64,000 nt of DNA from Marinococcus luteus_A (GCF_034497705.1 NZ_JAXRUV010000007.1:108932-172931); one strand, 5' to 3'; shown: positions 48,026-57,528, counted from the first letter of the stretch. Program-made: numbers and translations. Notes: a model not told the origin generated them from the letters alone.

Positions 48026-49528
48026 TTGAAGAAAAAAGCAATTGTCATTGGCGGAGGCCTTGGAGGCATGTCCGCAGCTATCCGGCTGCAGACGGATGGA
48101 TATGAGGTAACGTTACTGGAGAAAAACGAAAATCTTGGCGGTAAATTAAACCGCCGCAGCGGCAAAGGGTTCACTTTTGACACCGGTCCGTCCATCCTGA
48201 CAATGCCATGGGTGCTTGAACAGCTGTTCCACAGCGCAAACCGCTACCTTGATGACTACATACAGGTAGAACGGGTGGAACCGCAGTGGAAAACATTTTT
48301 CGAGGACGGAACATCACTGGATGTTACGAGCGATCTGCCAGGCATGATTGAAGAGGCAGCGAAAGTAACGGAACAGCCAAGCCGTAAAATTACAGAATTT
48401 TTATCCTATACAGAAGAAATGTATGAATTGTGCATGAAAAGCTTTTATAAATACAGCATCGAAGATTTGAAGGATTTGAAAAGTCACCACACGCTGGGCG
48501 ACTTAATGAAGATGGATCCGTTGAATACGGTGGCAAAAGCGACGCATAAACAGTTTGACAACAAATACCTTGAGCAGATGTTCAACTTTTTCATTATGTA
48601 TGTCGGATCCAATCCGTACGCAGCGCCAGCTATTTTAAACCAGCTCGTCTATGTTCAGCTTGGGCTCGGCATCCATTATGTGAAGGGCGGCATGTACAAA
48701 ATTGCCGAAGGTATGGAACGCCTGATGCAGGAGCTCCGGGTTGATATTCATCTGAACAGCCCGGTCAGCCAGCTGCTGGTGGAAAACGACCGGGTGACTG
48801 GTGTGGAAACAGAGGATGGAGAAACGTATACGGCGGATGTTGTCGTTTCGAACCTTGAAGCAATTCCAGCCTACAATACGATTGCTCCTCCGGAAACGAA
48901 GGCAAAAAAAGAATCCAAAAAGCTAAGTAAAACGTTTATTCCTACTGTTTCCGGCGTCGTGCTGCTACTCGGGGTAAATAAAAAATTCGACGGTCTGCAC
49001 CACCACAATTTCTTTTTCTCAGAGGATCCTGAGCTTGAATTTAAGCAGGTATTCGAAGAAAAGGTTCCGGCCGATGACCCGACAGTGTATATTGGTATCT
49101 CCGCCCGGTCGGATGAGACCCAGGCGCCGGAAGGAAAAGACAATCTGTTCGTCCTGACGCATGTACCTCCGATGGATGCCAAGCAGAAAAAATCCTTTGA
49201 CTGGGACAAGTACCGGGAGACAATTTTGAATAAATTAGAACGAAACGGACTGGACGGCCTGCGGGAGTCGATCGAGTTTGAATACCGCTTCACTCCGAAA
49301 GGCCTTGAAGAACTCTACGGCGCTAACGGAGGCTCGATTTACGGCGTAGCCTCTGATCAAAAAGTGAACGGCGGTTTCAAAGTACCGGCGAAAAGCAGAA
49401 TATATGACAATTTGTATTTTGCCGGAGGCTCCACGCATCCCGGCGGCGGTGTACCAATGGTGACATTGTCCGGCCAGCTGACAGCAGATCTTATTCAAAA
49501 ACACGAGCAGGAAGAAGTGAAAAAATAA
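48026..49528 (+). CDS. CrtN/CrtP-family phytoene desaturase-like FAD enzyme
   Basis: A 500-residue carotenoid desaturase/oxygenase-type flavoprotein. FAD loop VIGGGLGGMSAAIRL at the N-terminus, GGKLNRRSGKGFTFDTGPSILTMP next, and the C-terminal carotenoid signature NLYFAGGSTHPGGGVPMVTLSGQ. The group includes diapophytoene desaturase (CrtN) and diaponeurosporene oxidase (CrtP); which one cannot be told. TTG 48026 follows GGAGGTG by 6 bases. No crtM or other carotenoid gene is in the window, so it acts on a pathway encoded elsewhere. Confidence 0.88.
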   Translation: MKKKAIVIGGGLGGMSAAIRLQTDGYEVTLLEKNENLGGKLNRRSGKGFTFDTGPSILTMPWVLEQLFHSANRYLDDYIQVERVEPQWKTFFEDGTSLDVTSDLPGMIEEAAKVTEQPSRKITEFLSYTEEMYELCMKSFYKYSIEDLKDLKSHHTLGDLMKMDPLNTVAKATHKQFDNKYLEQMFNFFIMYVGSNPYAAPAILNQLVYVQLGLGIHYVKGGMYKIAEGMERLMQELRVDIHLNSPVSQLLVENDRVTGVETEDGETYTADVVVSNLEAIPAYNTIAPPETKAKKESKKLSKTFIPTVSGVVLLLGVNKKFDGLHHHNFFFSEDPELEFKQVFEEKVPADDPTVYIGISARSDETQAPEGKDNLFVLTHVPPMDAKQKKSFDWDKYRETILNKLERNGLDGLRESIEFEYRFTPKGLEELYGANGGSIYGVASDQKVNGGFKVPAKSRIYDNLYFAGGSTHPGGGVPMVTLSGQLTADLIQKHEQEEVKK

Positions 49529-49532
49529 GCTG

Positions 49533-49562
49533 AAAACCCTTCCTAATCCAGGGAGGGTTTTG
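49533..49562 (+). terminator. Terminator of the CrtN-like gene
   Basis: AAAACCCTTCC/GGGAGGGTTTT (49533-49543 with 49551-49561, one G-U pair). Confidence 0.75.
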
Positions 49563-49700
49563 TCGTATTCAGGACTTGCAGAGCGAATAAAGCAAAGGAG
49601 GCATAAGCCTTTGTTTTGTGATAATATGAATAAGGATGAGTTTCAACGAAAATTAAAGCGTATAGGCGATAATTATACATAAAACGGGGGTTACATACCG

Positions 49701-50687
49701 ATGGTACAATCGAAAGCTTCAATTACAGCAATAGGGTCCTTTGTTCCGGAAAAACGACTGACGAATGACGATCTGGAAAAAATGGTGGAAACCAACGACG
49801 AGTGGATTACGTCCCGCACCGGCATCAAAGAACGCCGCATCACGGAAGAGGATGAATTCACCAGCACGATCTGCGTGAAAGCAGCGGAAGAGCTGCAGGA
49901 GGTAAGCGGAAAGACGCTTGACGATGTGGATTTGATTATTGTGTGTACGCTGACTCCGGACCACAAAACGCCGAGTGTCGCTTCTCTGGTACAGGCCAGT
50001 CTTGGTATCTCCGGAGCAGGCGCCTTTGATTTAAACGCTGCCTGTGCCGGCTTTTCCTACGGGCTGCACATGGCAGACGGCATGATCAGCTCCGGTCTTC
50101 ACCGTAAAGTGCTGGTGATCGGTGCTGAAACACTCTCCAAAATTACAGACTACACGGACCGGGCCACATGTATTTTGTTCGGGGACGGTGCCGGGGCAGC
50201 TCTTGTGGAAGCGGACGAAAGCAACCCGTCCTTTCTTTCCGCCCTCACGGATTCAGATGGAAAAAAAGGAGAGTATTTGTACTGCACCGATTTGTCCAAC
50301 CAAATTGGCGGGCAGGAAGTGGACCCGGATGGCTATGTCGTCCAGAACGGCCGGGAAGTGTACAAGTGGGCAGTTAAAACCGTGCCCCAGGGTATCGATA
50401 AGCTTTTGAATGATGCGGGAGTGGCGATTGAAGATATCGACTGGTTTGCCCCGCACAGCGCGAACATGAGAATGATCGAGTCCATTTGCGAGCGTACCGG
50501 TATTCCGGTGGAAAAGACGCTGACGAGCCTGGAGTATTATGGCAATACCTCGTCCGCTACGATTCCCTTGTCCCTCCGGGAAGCGCAGAAGGACGGCCGG
50601 CTGAAAAACGGCGATCTCGTGCTTATCTACGGATTTGGCGGCGGTCTGGCGCAATCAGCTTTATTAGTCCGGTGGCATGCAGAATAA
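49701..50687 (+). CDS. fabH: 3-oxoacyl-ACP synthase III
   Basis: Initiating condensation of fatty acid synthesis: acyl-CoA plus malonyl-ACP. The 328-residue enzyme keeps Cys115 (NAACAGF), His252 (APHSAN) and Asn282 (YGNTSSA). The SAN in place of the usual QAN is like the second FabH (FabHB/YhfB) of Bacilli, which tends to be a stand-alone gene, as here. No FapR operator was found upstream. The start follows GGGGG. It may set branched-chain acyl preference or serve a special lipid. Confidence 0.92.
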   Translation: MVQSKASITAIGSFVPEKRLTNDDLEKMVETNDEWITSRTGIKERRITEEDEFTSTICVKAAEELQEVSGKTLDDVDLIIVCTLTPDHKTPSVASLVQASLGISGAGAFDLNAACAGFSYGLHMADGMISSGLHRKVLVIGAETLSKITDYTDRATCILFGDGAGAALVEADESNPSFLSALTDSDGKKGEYLYCTDLSNQIGGQEVDPDGYVVQNGREVYKWAVKTVPQGIDKLLNDAGVAIEDIDWFAPHSANMRMIESICERTGIPVEKTLTSLEYYGNTSSATIPLSLREAQKDGRLKNGDLVLIYGFGGGLAQSALLVRWHAE

Positions 50688-50695
50688 TTGAACTG

Positions 50696-50726
50696 AAAAA
50701 AGCTCCCGACTCCGGGGGCTTTTTTG
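50696..50726 (+). terminator. Terminator of fabH
   Basis: AAAAAAGCTCCC/GGGGGCTTTTTT stem (one G-U pair) with a six-base loop. Confidence 0.85.
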
Positions 50727-50814
50727 ATGATCGGCGAGCAGCAAAGGTTACGAATATAGTGCGGCGGGTATAGAGAGTACGTGATTAATTCAGAACAGCA
50801 TTGGAGGAAATAAC

Positions 50815-51555
50815 ATGGCAGAAGTTGAAGGAAAAGTAGTTATACTGACCGGTGCTTCAAGCGGTATAGGTGAAGCAACGGCTAAAGAATTAGCCGACAA
50901 GGGAGCTAAAGTAGTGCTGGCCGCCCGTCGCGAGGAACGTCTGCAGCAGCTTCAGAAAGACATTGAACAGGACGGCGGCACTGCCACCTATAAAGTAGTA
51001 GACGTTACCTCTCAGGAGCAAATGGACGAACTTGCCCGGTTTGCCAATGAAACGTACGGCCAAATTGATGTTATAGTAAATAATGCTGGACTGATGCCGC
51101 TTTCGATGCTCCGGAACCGGCAGTTTGAAGACTGGAATCAGATGATCGATGTGAACATTAAAGGCGTGCTTTACGGTATTGGCGCTGTGCTTCCCTACAT
51201 GAGGGAAAGAAAAGAAGGGCACATTATTAATGTTTCTTCAGTAGCTGGCCATCAGGTTTCTCCGGGTGGTGCTGTCTACAGCGGCACGAAATACGCTGTG
51301 CGTGCTATTTCAGAGGGGCTTCGCAAAGAGGAATCGCCGGAAAATAACATCCGTTCGACCATTATTTCACCAGGAGCTGTGGAATCGGAGCTTACCGAAA
51401 CGATATCGGACAACCAGGTGAAAGAACGCGTCGATGAGCTTTATAAAAACGCGATCTCTTCAGAAAGCATCGCCCGCACCATTCGTTACGCGATTGAAGA
51501 ACCGGTGGAAGTGTCGGTTAATGAAATTGTCGTACGTCCAACCGCGCAAATGTAA
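50815..51555 (+). CDS. Short-chain dehydrogenase/reductase
   Basis: A 246-residue classical SDR: TGASSGIGEATA cofactor loop, ARR after strand 2 (NADP preference), NNAG, catalytic Ser in INVSSVAG, YSGTK Tyr/Lys pair and SPGAVESELTE. It resembles Bacillus YwfD/serine-3-dehydrogenase-like oxidoreductases of broad specificity. The start lies after TTGGAGG. Monocistronic. Confidence 0.88.
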   Translation: MAEVEGKVVILTGASSGIGEATAKELADKGAKVVLAARREERLQQLQKDIEQDGGTATYKVVDVTSQEQMDELARFANETYGQIDVIVNNAGLMPLSMLRNRQFEDWNQMIDVNIKGVLYGIGAVLPYMRERKEGHIINVSSVAGHQVSPGGAVYSGTKYAVRAISEGLRKEESPENNIRSTIISPGAVESELTETISDNQVKERVDELYKNAISSESIARTIRYAIEEPVEVSVNEIVVRPTAQM

Positions 51556-51563
51556 AAACAACG

Positions 51564-51594
51564 GCATCTGTCCACATGGGCAGGTGCTTTTGTT
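51564..51594 (+). terminator. Terminator of the SDR gene
   Basis: GCATCTGTCC/GGGCAGGTGC stem (51564-51573 with 51578-51587, two G-U pairs) and TTTTGTT. Confidence 0.7.
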
Positions 51595-51675
51595 ATTTAT
51601 AGCAGCATATAGAATTTCACCATTGAATCAAAGCGTTTCCGGGTAAAGAAACTCATAGAGTGAAGGAGGTTTTTG

Positions 51676-52575
51676 ATGGCAGAACTATCATTTAAATATG
51701 TACATGTGAACGGCATCCGTCTTCATGTCGCTGCTGCGGGTCCAAAGGACGGGGAAATGATCATCCTCCTGCACGGCTTCCCGGAATTTTGGAGGGCGTG
51801 GGAAAAGCAGATGCACGCACTGGCGGAGGAGGGCTATTTTGTCGTGGCTCCTGATCAGCGGGGCTATCATCTGAGCTCCAAACCCTCCGGAACAGCATCC
51901 TACACGATGGACGCTCTCCGGGACGATATCATCGGGCTCATTTTTCACTTCAAAAGAGAAAAAGCTGTAATAGTCGGTCATGACTGGGGAGGGGCAGCAG
52001 GCTGGTATATGGCGCTTACCCGTCCGGAATATATTTCGCTGTTTATCCCTGTTAATATGCCGCATTTAACAGCGATGCCAAAGACGATGCTCACGCACCC
52101 AATGGACTTGCTCAAAGGGTATTACATGGCAGCCTTCCAGATTCCCGCTCTGCCTGACAAAGCAGCTGCCATGTTCCAATACGCTGCATTGAAGGCTCAC
52201 CTGACTGTGACGAGCTGTCCCGGAGCGTTTTCAGAGCCGGGTCTGGACGGATACCAGTTTGCCTGGTCGCAGCCCGGGAGCGTAACGGCAATGTTCAATT
52301 GGTTTCGGGCGATCCCATATGGTCCGGCAGAAGCGATGAGCACAGAAACTATTAATGTGCCCGTGCGTATGATCTGGGGCATGCACGATTGGTTTTTGGG
52401 CACCGCTGCTGCTAAAGAAAGTCTGAAATACTGCAGCGATGGAGACGGGATTTTTATTGAAGAAGCGACGCATTGGGTACATCATGAACAGCCGGAGCTC
52501 GTTACGCAGTTCATCAAAAACTTTATTCAAGAAAAACAACTAGGGGGCAGTACGTATGCAGGATATCAGCTTTGA
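51676..52575 (+). CDS. Alpha/beta hydrolase, epoxide hydrolase/haloacid dehalogenase-like (copy 1)
   Basis: A 299-residue protein of the soluble epoxide hydrolase/fluoroacetate dehalogenase group: LLHGFPEFWRAW (HGFP oxyanion motif), APDQRGY, the Asp nucleophile in VGHDWGGAAGW, the acid in WGMHDWFL and His in ATHWVHHEQPE. An Asp nucleophile rather than Ser marks hydrolysis of epoxide or C-halogen bonds. ATG 51676 follows AGGAGG. It overlaps the next gene by 20 bases and shares its whole motif order: a tandem duplication. Confidence 0.85.
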   Translation: MAELSFKYVHVNGIRLHVAAAGPKDGEMIILLHGFPEFWRAWEKQMHALAEEGYFVVAPDQRGYHLSSKPSGTASYTMDALRDDIIGLIFHFKREKAVIVGHDWGGAAGWYMALTRPEYISLFIPVNMPHLTAMPKTMLTHPMDLLKGYYMAAFQIPALPDKAAAMFQYAALKAHLTVTSCPGAFSEPGLDGYQFAWSQPGSVTAMFNWFRAIPYGPAEAMSTETINVPVRMIWGMHDWFLGTAAAKESLKYCSDGDGIFIEEATHWVHHEQPELVTQFIKNFIQEKQLGGSTYAGYQL

Positions 52576-53419
52576 AACAATAACAGTAAACGGGGTTTCT
52601 TTACACACGGCATTGGCTGGTCCGGAGGAGGGCCCGCTTGTTGTACTTCTGCATGGCTTTCCGGAGTTTTGGTATGAGTGGAGACATTTAATCGGGCCAC
52701 TTGCAGCGCGTGGGTACCGGGTGGCGGCGCCGGATCAGCGCGGCTACAATCAAAGCAGCAAGCCGCTTGAGATTGAAGCTTATGCCCTGGACGAACTGCG
52801 TGACGACGTGACAGAGTTAATCAAAGCACTGGGACGGGAAAAAGCAGTAATCGTCGGCCATGACTGGGGCGGAGCGGTAGGATGGTATACGGCAGCCTCA
52901 AGGCCGGAATACGTGGAAAAATTTATTGCTATCAATATTCCGCACCTGCCTGCTATGCCGGCGAGCATGAAAAAAGATCCAACGCAGCTTCTGAGAAGCT
53001 CGTATATGCTGTTTTTCCAGCTTCCGAAGCTGCCGGAAAAGGTGCTTGCCTATAATGACTTTGAGGAGTTTGCCAATGGACTCGTAAAAACGAGCAGACC
53101 CGGAGCTTTTACCAGGGAGGATCTGGAAAAATACAAAGAAGCATGGTCGCAGCCGAATGCTGTCACGACCATGATCAACTGGTACAGAGGGATGAGAAAA
53201 GGGTCAAGGGATATTGTGGAATCAAGTCATGTAACTCCGCCAGTACGAATTATCTGGGGCGTGGGAGACGCCTTTTTATCTAAGGCCTCGGCCCGGACAA
53301 GCCTTGAATACTGCCGCGCCGGAGAGCTGATTTTCGTATCCGATGCGACGCACTGGGTAGTTCATGAGCAGCCGGATATTATAGAGCGGCTGGTGACGGA
53401 ATTTATAGAACAGACGTGA
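52556..53419 (+). CDS. Alpha/beta hydrolase, epoxide hydrolase/haloacid dehalogenase-like (copy 2)
   Basis: A 287-residue paralogue of the preceding gene with the same motifs: LLHGFPEFWYEW, APDQRGYNQSSKP, Asp nucleophile in VGHDWGGAVGW, acid in WGVGDAFL and His in ATHWVVHEQPD. The start lies inside the end of copy 1 after a GGGGG site, so translation is coupled. The two could form a heterodimer or divide substrates. Nine bases separate its stop from the convergent ABC permease gene. Confidence 0.85.
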   Translation: MQDISFETITVNGVSLHTALAGPEEGPLVVLLHGFPEFWYEWRHLIGPLAARGYRVAAPDQRGYNQSSKPLEIEAYALDELRDDVTELIKALGREKAVIVGHDWGGAVGWYTAASRPEYVEKFIAINIPHLPAMPASMKKDPTQLLRSSYMLFFQLPKLPEKVLAYNDFEEFANGLVKTSRPGAFTREDLEKYKEAWSQPNAVTTMINWYRGMRKGSRDIVESSHVTPPVRIIWGVGDAFLSKASARTSLEYCRAGELIFVSDATHWVVHEQPDIIERLVTEFIEQT

Positions 53420-53428
53420 AGCCGCCGC

Positions 53429-54253
53429 TCAGGCATTGGCTCTGCGGAAGCTGATGGTGGCAAAAGCGATCAGAATAGAGGTGAAAATAATTAAAAAGAG
53501 CAGTTCCTCTGCAACTGTTACTGTACGCCCGAACAGCTGCAGGTTTAATCCGAGGGCATCCTGGGCGGCGACTGGGAGATCCCCGGCGCCGGTCATCACT
53601 TTTTTCATAGCGTCTACGCCGTAGGTGACAGGGTTAACTTTAACAAGAATATCCATCCAGGCTGGCATATTCGTTACCGGAAATAACGCTCCGGAAAGAA
53701 ACACCATTGGAAACACGAGTACCTGCACAATCAACTGGAACCCCTGCGTTGAGCGAAGTAGGCTTGCTATCAGCAGGCCAAGGGAAGCGAGCGTGCAGGA
53801 AAGCAGAAACATAATTGGCAGCACAGCCAGTACGTTGCTCCATTCGTAGGTTACGCCTAAAACAGGAATTAAAATAAACATCAGCACCCCCTGCATAAAC
53901 GCAACTGTAGAGGCCCCGAGCATTTTACCGATGGCAATGTTCACCCGGGAGACCGGGGACACGAGAATTTCTTTCATATAGCCGAATTCTTTATCCTGGA
54001 TAACTGATAAAGAAGAGAAAATCGAGGTCATTAAAAGGGTCATAGCGACAATGCCCGGAAAAATGAACGTAAGATAATTAAAATCTTCGATTTCAGAGGT
54101 TTGGTTCATTACTAAATTTTCCATCGTTCCGCTGAAGCCGCCGCCAAAAATAATTAAAAATAAAATAGGCATCGCAAAAGAGCCGAGCAGACGGGGACGG
54201 TCCCGGACGAATTTCATTAAATCCCGCTGCCAGATGGCAAAAATACCTTCCAT
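53429..54253 (-). CDS. ABC-2 type permease (DrrB/NodJ-like)
   Basis: A 274-residue permease with six spans. It starts with the amphipathic coupling helix IWQRDLMKFVRDRPRLLGSFAMPILFLIIFGGGF, contains KEILVSPVSRVNIAIGKMLG in the cytoplasmic loop and has the typical re-entrant LSGALFPVTNMPAWMD segment. It works with the ATPase encoded 17 bases upstream. The family exports drugs, lipids or polysaccharides; substrate unknown. Confidence 0.88.
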   Translation of the reverse strand: MEGIFAIWQRDLMKFVRDRPRLLGSFAMPILFLIIFGGGFSGTMENLVMNQTSEIEDFNYLTFIFPGIVAMTLLMTSIFSSLSVIQDKEFGYMKEILVSPVSRVNIAIGKMLGASTVAFMQGVLMFILIPVLGVTYEWSNVLAVLPIMFLLSCTLASLGLLIASLLRSTQGFQLIVQVLVFPMVFLSGALFPVTNMPAWMDILVKVNPVTYGVDAMKKVMTGAGDLPVAAQDALGLNLQLFGRTVTVAEELLFLIIFTSILIAFATISFRRANA

Positions 54254-54270
54254 ATGTGTGAGCTCCTTTC

Positions 54271-55203
54271 TTAGGCGGGGCCGGCTTTAATATCTCGTCC
54301 TGTATAAGACAAAAATACGTCGTTAAGCGTGGGCCGACGTATGTTCAGGCTCGTAATAGGAACGGGGATCTGCTGCAGAAAAGTAGAAATAAACTGATCG
54401 CTGCTTGGCACCCGGATACGCAGAATGCCTGCTTCCTGTTTTATTTCGGCTTCCGGCATAGCTGACTGCAGCTGCGTGGCGACAGTGTCATTATCCTCGG
54501 TGCCGAGTTCAATGACGTCTCCGCCAACCTGCTTCTTTAAGCGCTCCGGCGTATCGAGAGCGATGATAGTCCCTTTATCCATAATAGCGATACGGTGGCT
54601 GATTTCTGCCTCATCGAGGTAATGGGTGGTAAGAAATATCGTAATATTTTCCTTTTCCTTCAGGCGGAGAATATATTCCCAAATATGGGCTCGTGTCTGG
54701 GGGTCAAGACCGACAGTGGGTTCGTCCAAAAAAAGAACCTTCGGGTAGTGCAGCAGGCCGCGGGCAATTTCAAGCCTTCGTTTCATTCCGCCGGAGAATT
54801 CTTCTACTTTTTTCTTTTGATTGTCGACCAGGTCTACAATTTCAAGCACTTCCTGAATACGTTCTGCCCGTTTGTTTTTAGGTACACGATAAAACCGGCA
54901 GTGAAGCTTTAAGTTTTCAAGAGCGCTTAATTTTTCGTCGAGTGTATTTTCCTGAAAAATGATGCCAATGCTTTCACGGACTTTTGCTTTCTGTTTAAAA
55001 GCGTCATATCCGTTAATGGTAACGCTTCCGGAGGTGGGAGCGAGCATCGTGCATATCATGTTGATAGTCGTGCTTTTTCCGGCCCCATTTGGGCCGAGAA
55101 AGCCAAATATCTCCCCCTGTGCGACGTCAAAATGAATGCCTTTGACTGCTTCCATATCTTTAAATGATTTTCGCAGTTCATGCACTTGAATGATAGGTTC
55201 CAT
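54271..55203 (-). CDS. ABC transporter ATP-binding protein (DrrA-like)
   Basis: A 310-residue ATPase of the daunorubicin-resistance type. Walker A is FLGPNGAGKSTTI, signature FSGGMKRRLEIARGLL, Walker B VLFLDEPTVGLDPQTR and the H-loop is TTHYLDEAE. The family's C-terminal extension is present (about 225-310). First gene of the two-gene operon. A CATAAT -10 with a CTGAAG -35 at 17 bp lies upstream on the minus strand (about 55225-55260). Confidence 0.9.
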   Translation of the reverse strand: MEPIIQVHELRKSFKDMEAVKGIHFDVAQGEIFGFLGPNGAGKSTTINMICTMLAPTSGSVTINGYDAFKQKAKVRESIGIIFQENTLDEKLSALENLKLHCRFYRVPKNKRAERIQEVLEIVDLVDNQKKKVEEFSGGMKRRLEIARGLLHYPKVLFLDEPTVGLDPQTRAHIWEYILRLKEKENITIFLTTHYLDEAEISHRIAIMDKGTIIALDTPERLKKQVGGDVIELGTEDNDTVATQLQSAMPEAEIKQEAGILRIRVPSSDQFISTFLQQIPVPITSLNIRRPTLNDVFLSYTGRDIKAGPA

Positions 55204-55358
55204 ACATTTACCCCTACTTTAGCCATAGTCATTATGTTAGCGTAACTATATAACTTCAGGCTGTGATCGTCAATGAATACGAAAACGAAGACTGGGGGCG
55301 AGGGGTAGGTAATCAAAATTCAGGGTATTGTTTATATAGAAAGAAGGGGGCAGAAATC

Positions 55359-56297
55359 ATGGAACTTCGAGACCATGTAAAGAAATACCTGGAGCAAAAC
55401 AGTTCCTTCGAGGTGGAAACGGTTGAGGAAGTAGTCGATGAACGCAGACGAAGAAACGAAATGACACTAGCTCCATCGGAACGGCCTGCTGTAGCTGAAG
55501 TCTTGGATAAAGATATTGATTTAGAAGGACGGACCTTGACCGTGCGCAGATATAAACCAGCATCTGAAGAGCCGCTTCCGGTAGTAATTTTTTTCCACGG
55601 CGGTGGTTTTGCTGTAGGGAGCCTTGAAACTCATGATGCCTTCTGCCGGGTGCTGGCCAATGAACTAAAGGCATATGTTGTAGCGGTGGACTACCGGCTC
55701 GCGCCGAAGCACCCGTTTCCGTCAGGGGTATACGATTGCCTGGACGCTGTTCGCTGGGTGCTTTCCGAGTACCGGGACTGGCCAAATACGGAGGACCGGT
55801 TTTACCTGTGCGGTGATAGCGCCGGGGCCAATATTGTGTATGCAGCATCTACGCTGCTCCGAAATGAGCAGACCTACCTTGAAGGACAGATGCTTCTGTA
55901 TCCAGTCGCTGATTTTTACAACCGGGAGGAAGACACTGCGTACGTATCGTATCACCGTTTTAGTGAAGGGTATGGCCTGACGGCCAAAAATATGGAAGAC
56001 TTTTGGGCTCATTACTTATCGGCCTGGGATGAACGCAGGGATCCGCTGGCTGTACCGATGCGGGATGAAGCAAAACGAGAAAACCCTCCTACTCTCGTCA
56101 TAACGGCAGAGTATGATGTGCTTCGGGATGAAGGGGAAGAACTGGCGCGTCAGCTGAAAGAGGCAAATGCAGAAGTACATCATCACCGGGTGGACGGTAC
56201 GATCCACGGTTTTATCAGCCAGTTTCCGCTTGAGGAAGACGGGCAGGAGGCGATGCATTACATGAGGGCGTTCGTACACAAGCAAATCGGAAAATAA
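55359..56297 (+). CDS. Alpha/beta hydrolase, hormone-sensitive-lipase family esterase
   Basis: A 312-residue carboxylesterase of family IV. The oxyanion HGGGF motif, VDYRLAPKHPFP, nucleophile in GDSAGA, acid in EYDVLRDEG and His in TIHGF are all present. It probably hydrolyses short-chain esters. ATG 55359 follows AAGAAGGGGG; the open frame upstream lacks a site. It is divergent from the ABC operon and followed by a strong terminator. Confidence 0.87.
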   Translation: MELRDHVKKYLEQNSSFEVETVEEVVDERRRRNEMTLAPSERPAVAEVLDKDIDLEGRTLTVRRYKPASEEPLPVVIFFHGGGFAVGSLETHDAFCRVLANELKAYVVAVDYRLAPKHPFPSGVYDCLDAVRWVLSEYRDWPNTEDRFYLCGDSAGANIVYAASTLLRNEQTYLEGQMLLYPVADFYNREEDTAYVSYHRFSEGYGLTAKNMEDFWAHYLSAWDERRDPLAVPMRDEAKRENPPTLVITAEYDVLRDEGEELARQLKEANAEVHHHRVDGTIHGFISQFPLEEDGQEAMHYMRAFVHKQIGK

Positions 56298-56299
56298 TG

Positions 56300-56332
56300 A
56301 ACCCCCATCCGGCAGAAGCTGGATGGGGGTTT
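56300..56332 (+). terminator. Terminator of the esterase gene
   Basis: Perfect 11-bp stem AACCCCCATCC/GGATGGGGGTT (56300-56310 with 56321-56331). Confidence 0.85.
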
Positions 56333-56347
56333 CAGGCAAGCAGCAGT

Positions 56348-57415
56348 TTAGTCTGAGAAGTCCGGGATCAGCCGCTGCTCCTGAAATTCACGAAGCAGCT
56401 GCCGGAACATGTCATCACTGTTCACGACTTCAGTAAAATCAAACTGTTTTACCTTATTGGTATCAGACATCACATCATATTCTACATTGAAAATGAAATC
56501 ACCGAACGGCCAGGCGGCCAGTTTATTAAATGGAATATTCTGTAGACTGTATTTTTCCTGCATCTCCTCCCATAGATCTTGCTGCAGCGGCATAAAATCA
56601 GAAAGTGTAATTGTTTGCACCGGTCCGGTGTTCATTTGGAACTCCTCGGCGATGACCGGCCACATGTGCTCCCACCGAAAGAAGTCTCCGTTGGTAATAT
56701 TGAATATCTCAAATGCACACGGTTCATGCAGCGCAGCCCATACGGAACAGCGGGCGAGCAGGCCGGCGTCGGTCACCTGGGCGAGTGATCGGTAGGTAAC
56801 ATCCTTTCCCGGAAAACGAAGGGGAAGGCCGAGTTCTTTAGAAATAGAGGCATAAACTGCAATAACCATGCTTAAATTCATGGGAGTGCCTACCGAATAG
56901 CCACATACGACGTCGGGACGCAAAATCGTCCACGACTAGCTTTTTCCTTTCTGGTGGTTTCGCAGGTAATCCTCCTGATTGTAATAAAAGTTCGGCGGCA
57001 TATGACGCGGGTCGCTTTCTCGTGCCGGGGTTTTAAAAGCGCTGATGTGTGCCCCGTATACTTTGGCTCCCTGCATTAATACGACACGCTGGAGCTGGTC
57101 GGAAGTCGCTTCCACGGCCTGGACAGCGCTTTTGAGCATATTGGTATTAACTGTGATCTGTTCTTTGGAGAGTGGATCATAATCCTGGTAGGCCGCATAA
57201 AAAATATGAGTGACGGCAGGCACTTCTTGAAGCGCCTGTATCATTTCTTCTTCCTCTAAGAGATCGGCCTCCACGTAATAATCGGCCCCGTGGGTGTCTT
57301 CAGGCTGGTGCCGGGAAATACCTACAGCGGTCCAGTCTGCGAGCGATGAAATATGTTTTAAAATACTGCTGCCTATGATGCCGGTAGCTCCTACGATCAA
57401 GGCGGTTTTAGTCAT
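56348..57415 (-). pseudogene. PRISE-type NAD(P)-dependent reductase (SDR family) interrupted by one amber codon
   Basis: The gene codes for a 355-codon extended SDR of the progesterone 5-beta-reductase/iridoid synthase-like group (VGATGIIGSSIL at the N-terminus; later LRPDVVCGYSVGTPMNLSMVIAVYASISKELGLPLRFPG). A TAG at 56936-56938 breaks it in frame, between GKS and SWTILRP. Homologous positions usually carry Trp, so TGG to TAG is the simplest explanation. Both halves are otherwise intact, without other stops or frameshifts. It is a recent pseudogene, a sequencing error or, less likely, read through. The N-terminal start follows an AAAGGAGCC site. Confidence 0.8.
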
Positions 57416-57493
57416 TGCAGAGGGCTCCTTTCGGAATATAAAGTGATACAGATGTATACCACAAATTGGCAGAGGCTTAACCCTTCCAATTAG

Positions 57494-57521
57494 AAAAAGC
57501 GCCCGGACAACCAGCCGGACG
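57494..57521 (-). terminator. Terminator of the CwlK-like gene
   Basis: Minus-strand stem CGTCCGG/CCGGGCG (57521-57515 with 57506-57500, one G-U pair) followed by CTTTTT. Confidence 0.7.
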
Positions 57522-57528
57522 ATGTTAA

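Noticed and set aside
49564..49700. FapR operator before fabH
   Set aside because: No TTAGTACCTGGTACTAA-like palindrome was found.
56936..56938. Pyrrolysine or other recoding at the TAG
   Set aside because: No PYLIS-like element or methylamine context is present; a Trp-to-stop change explains it better.
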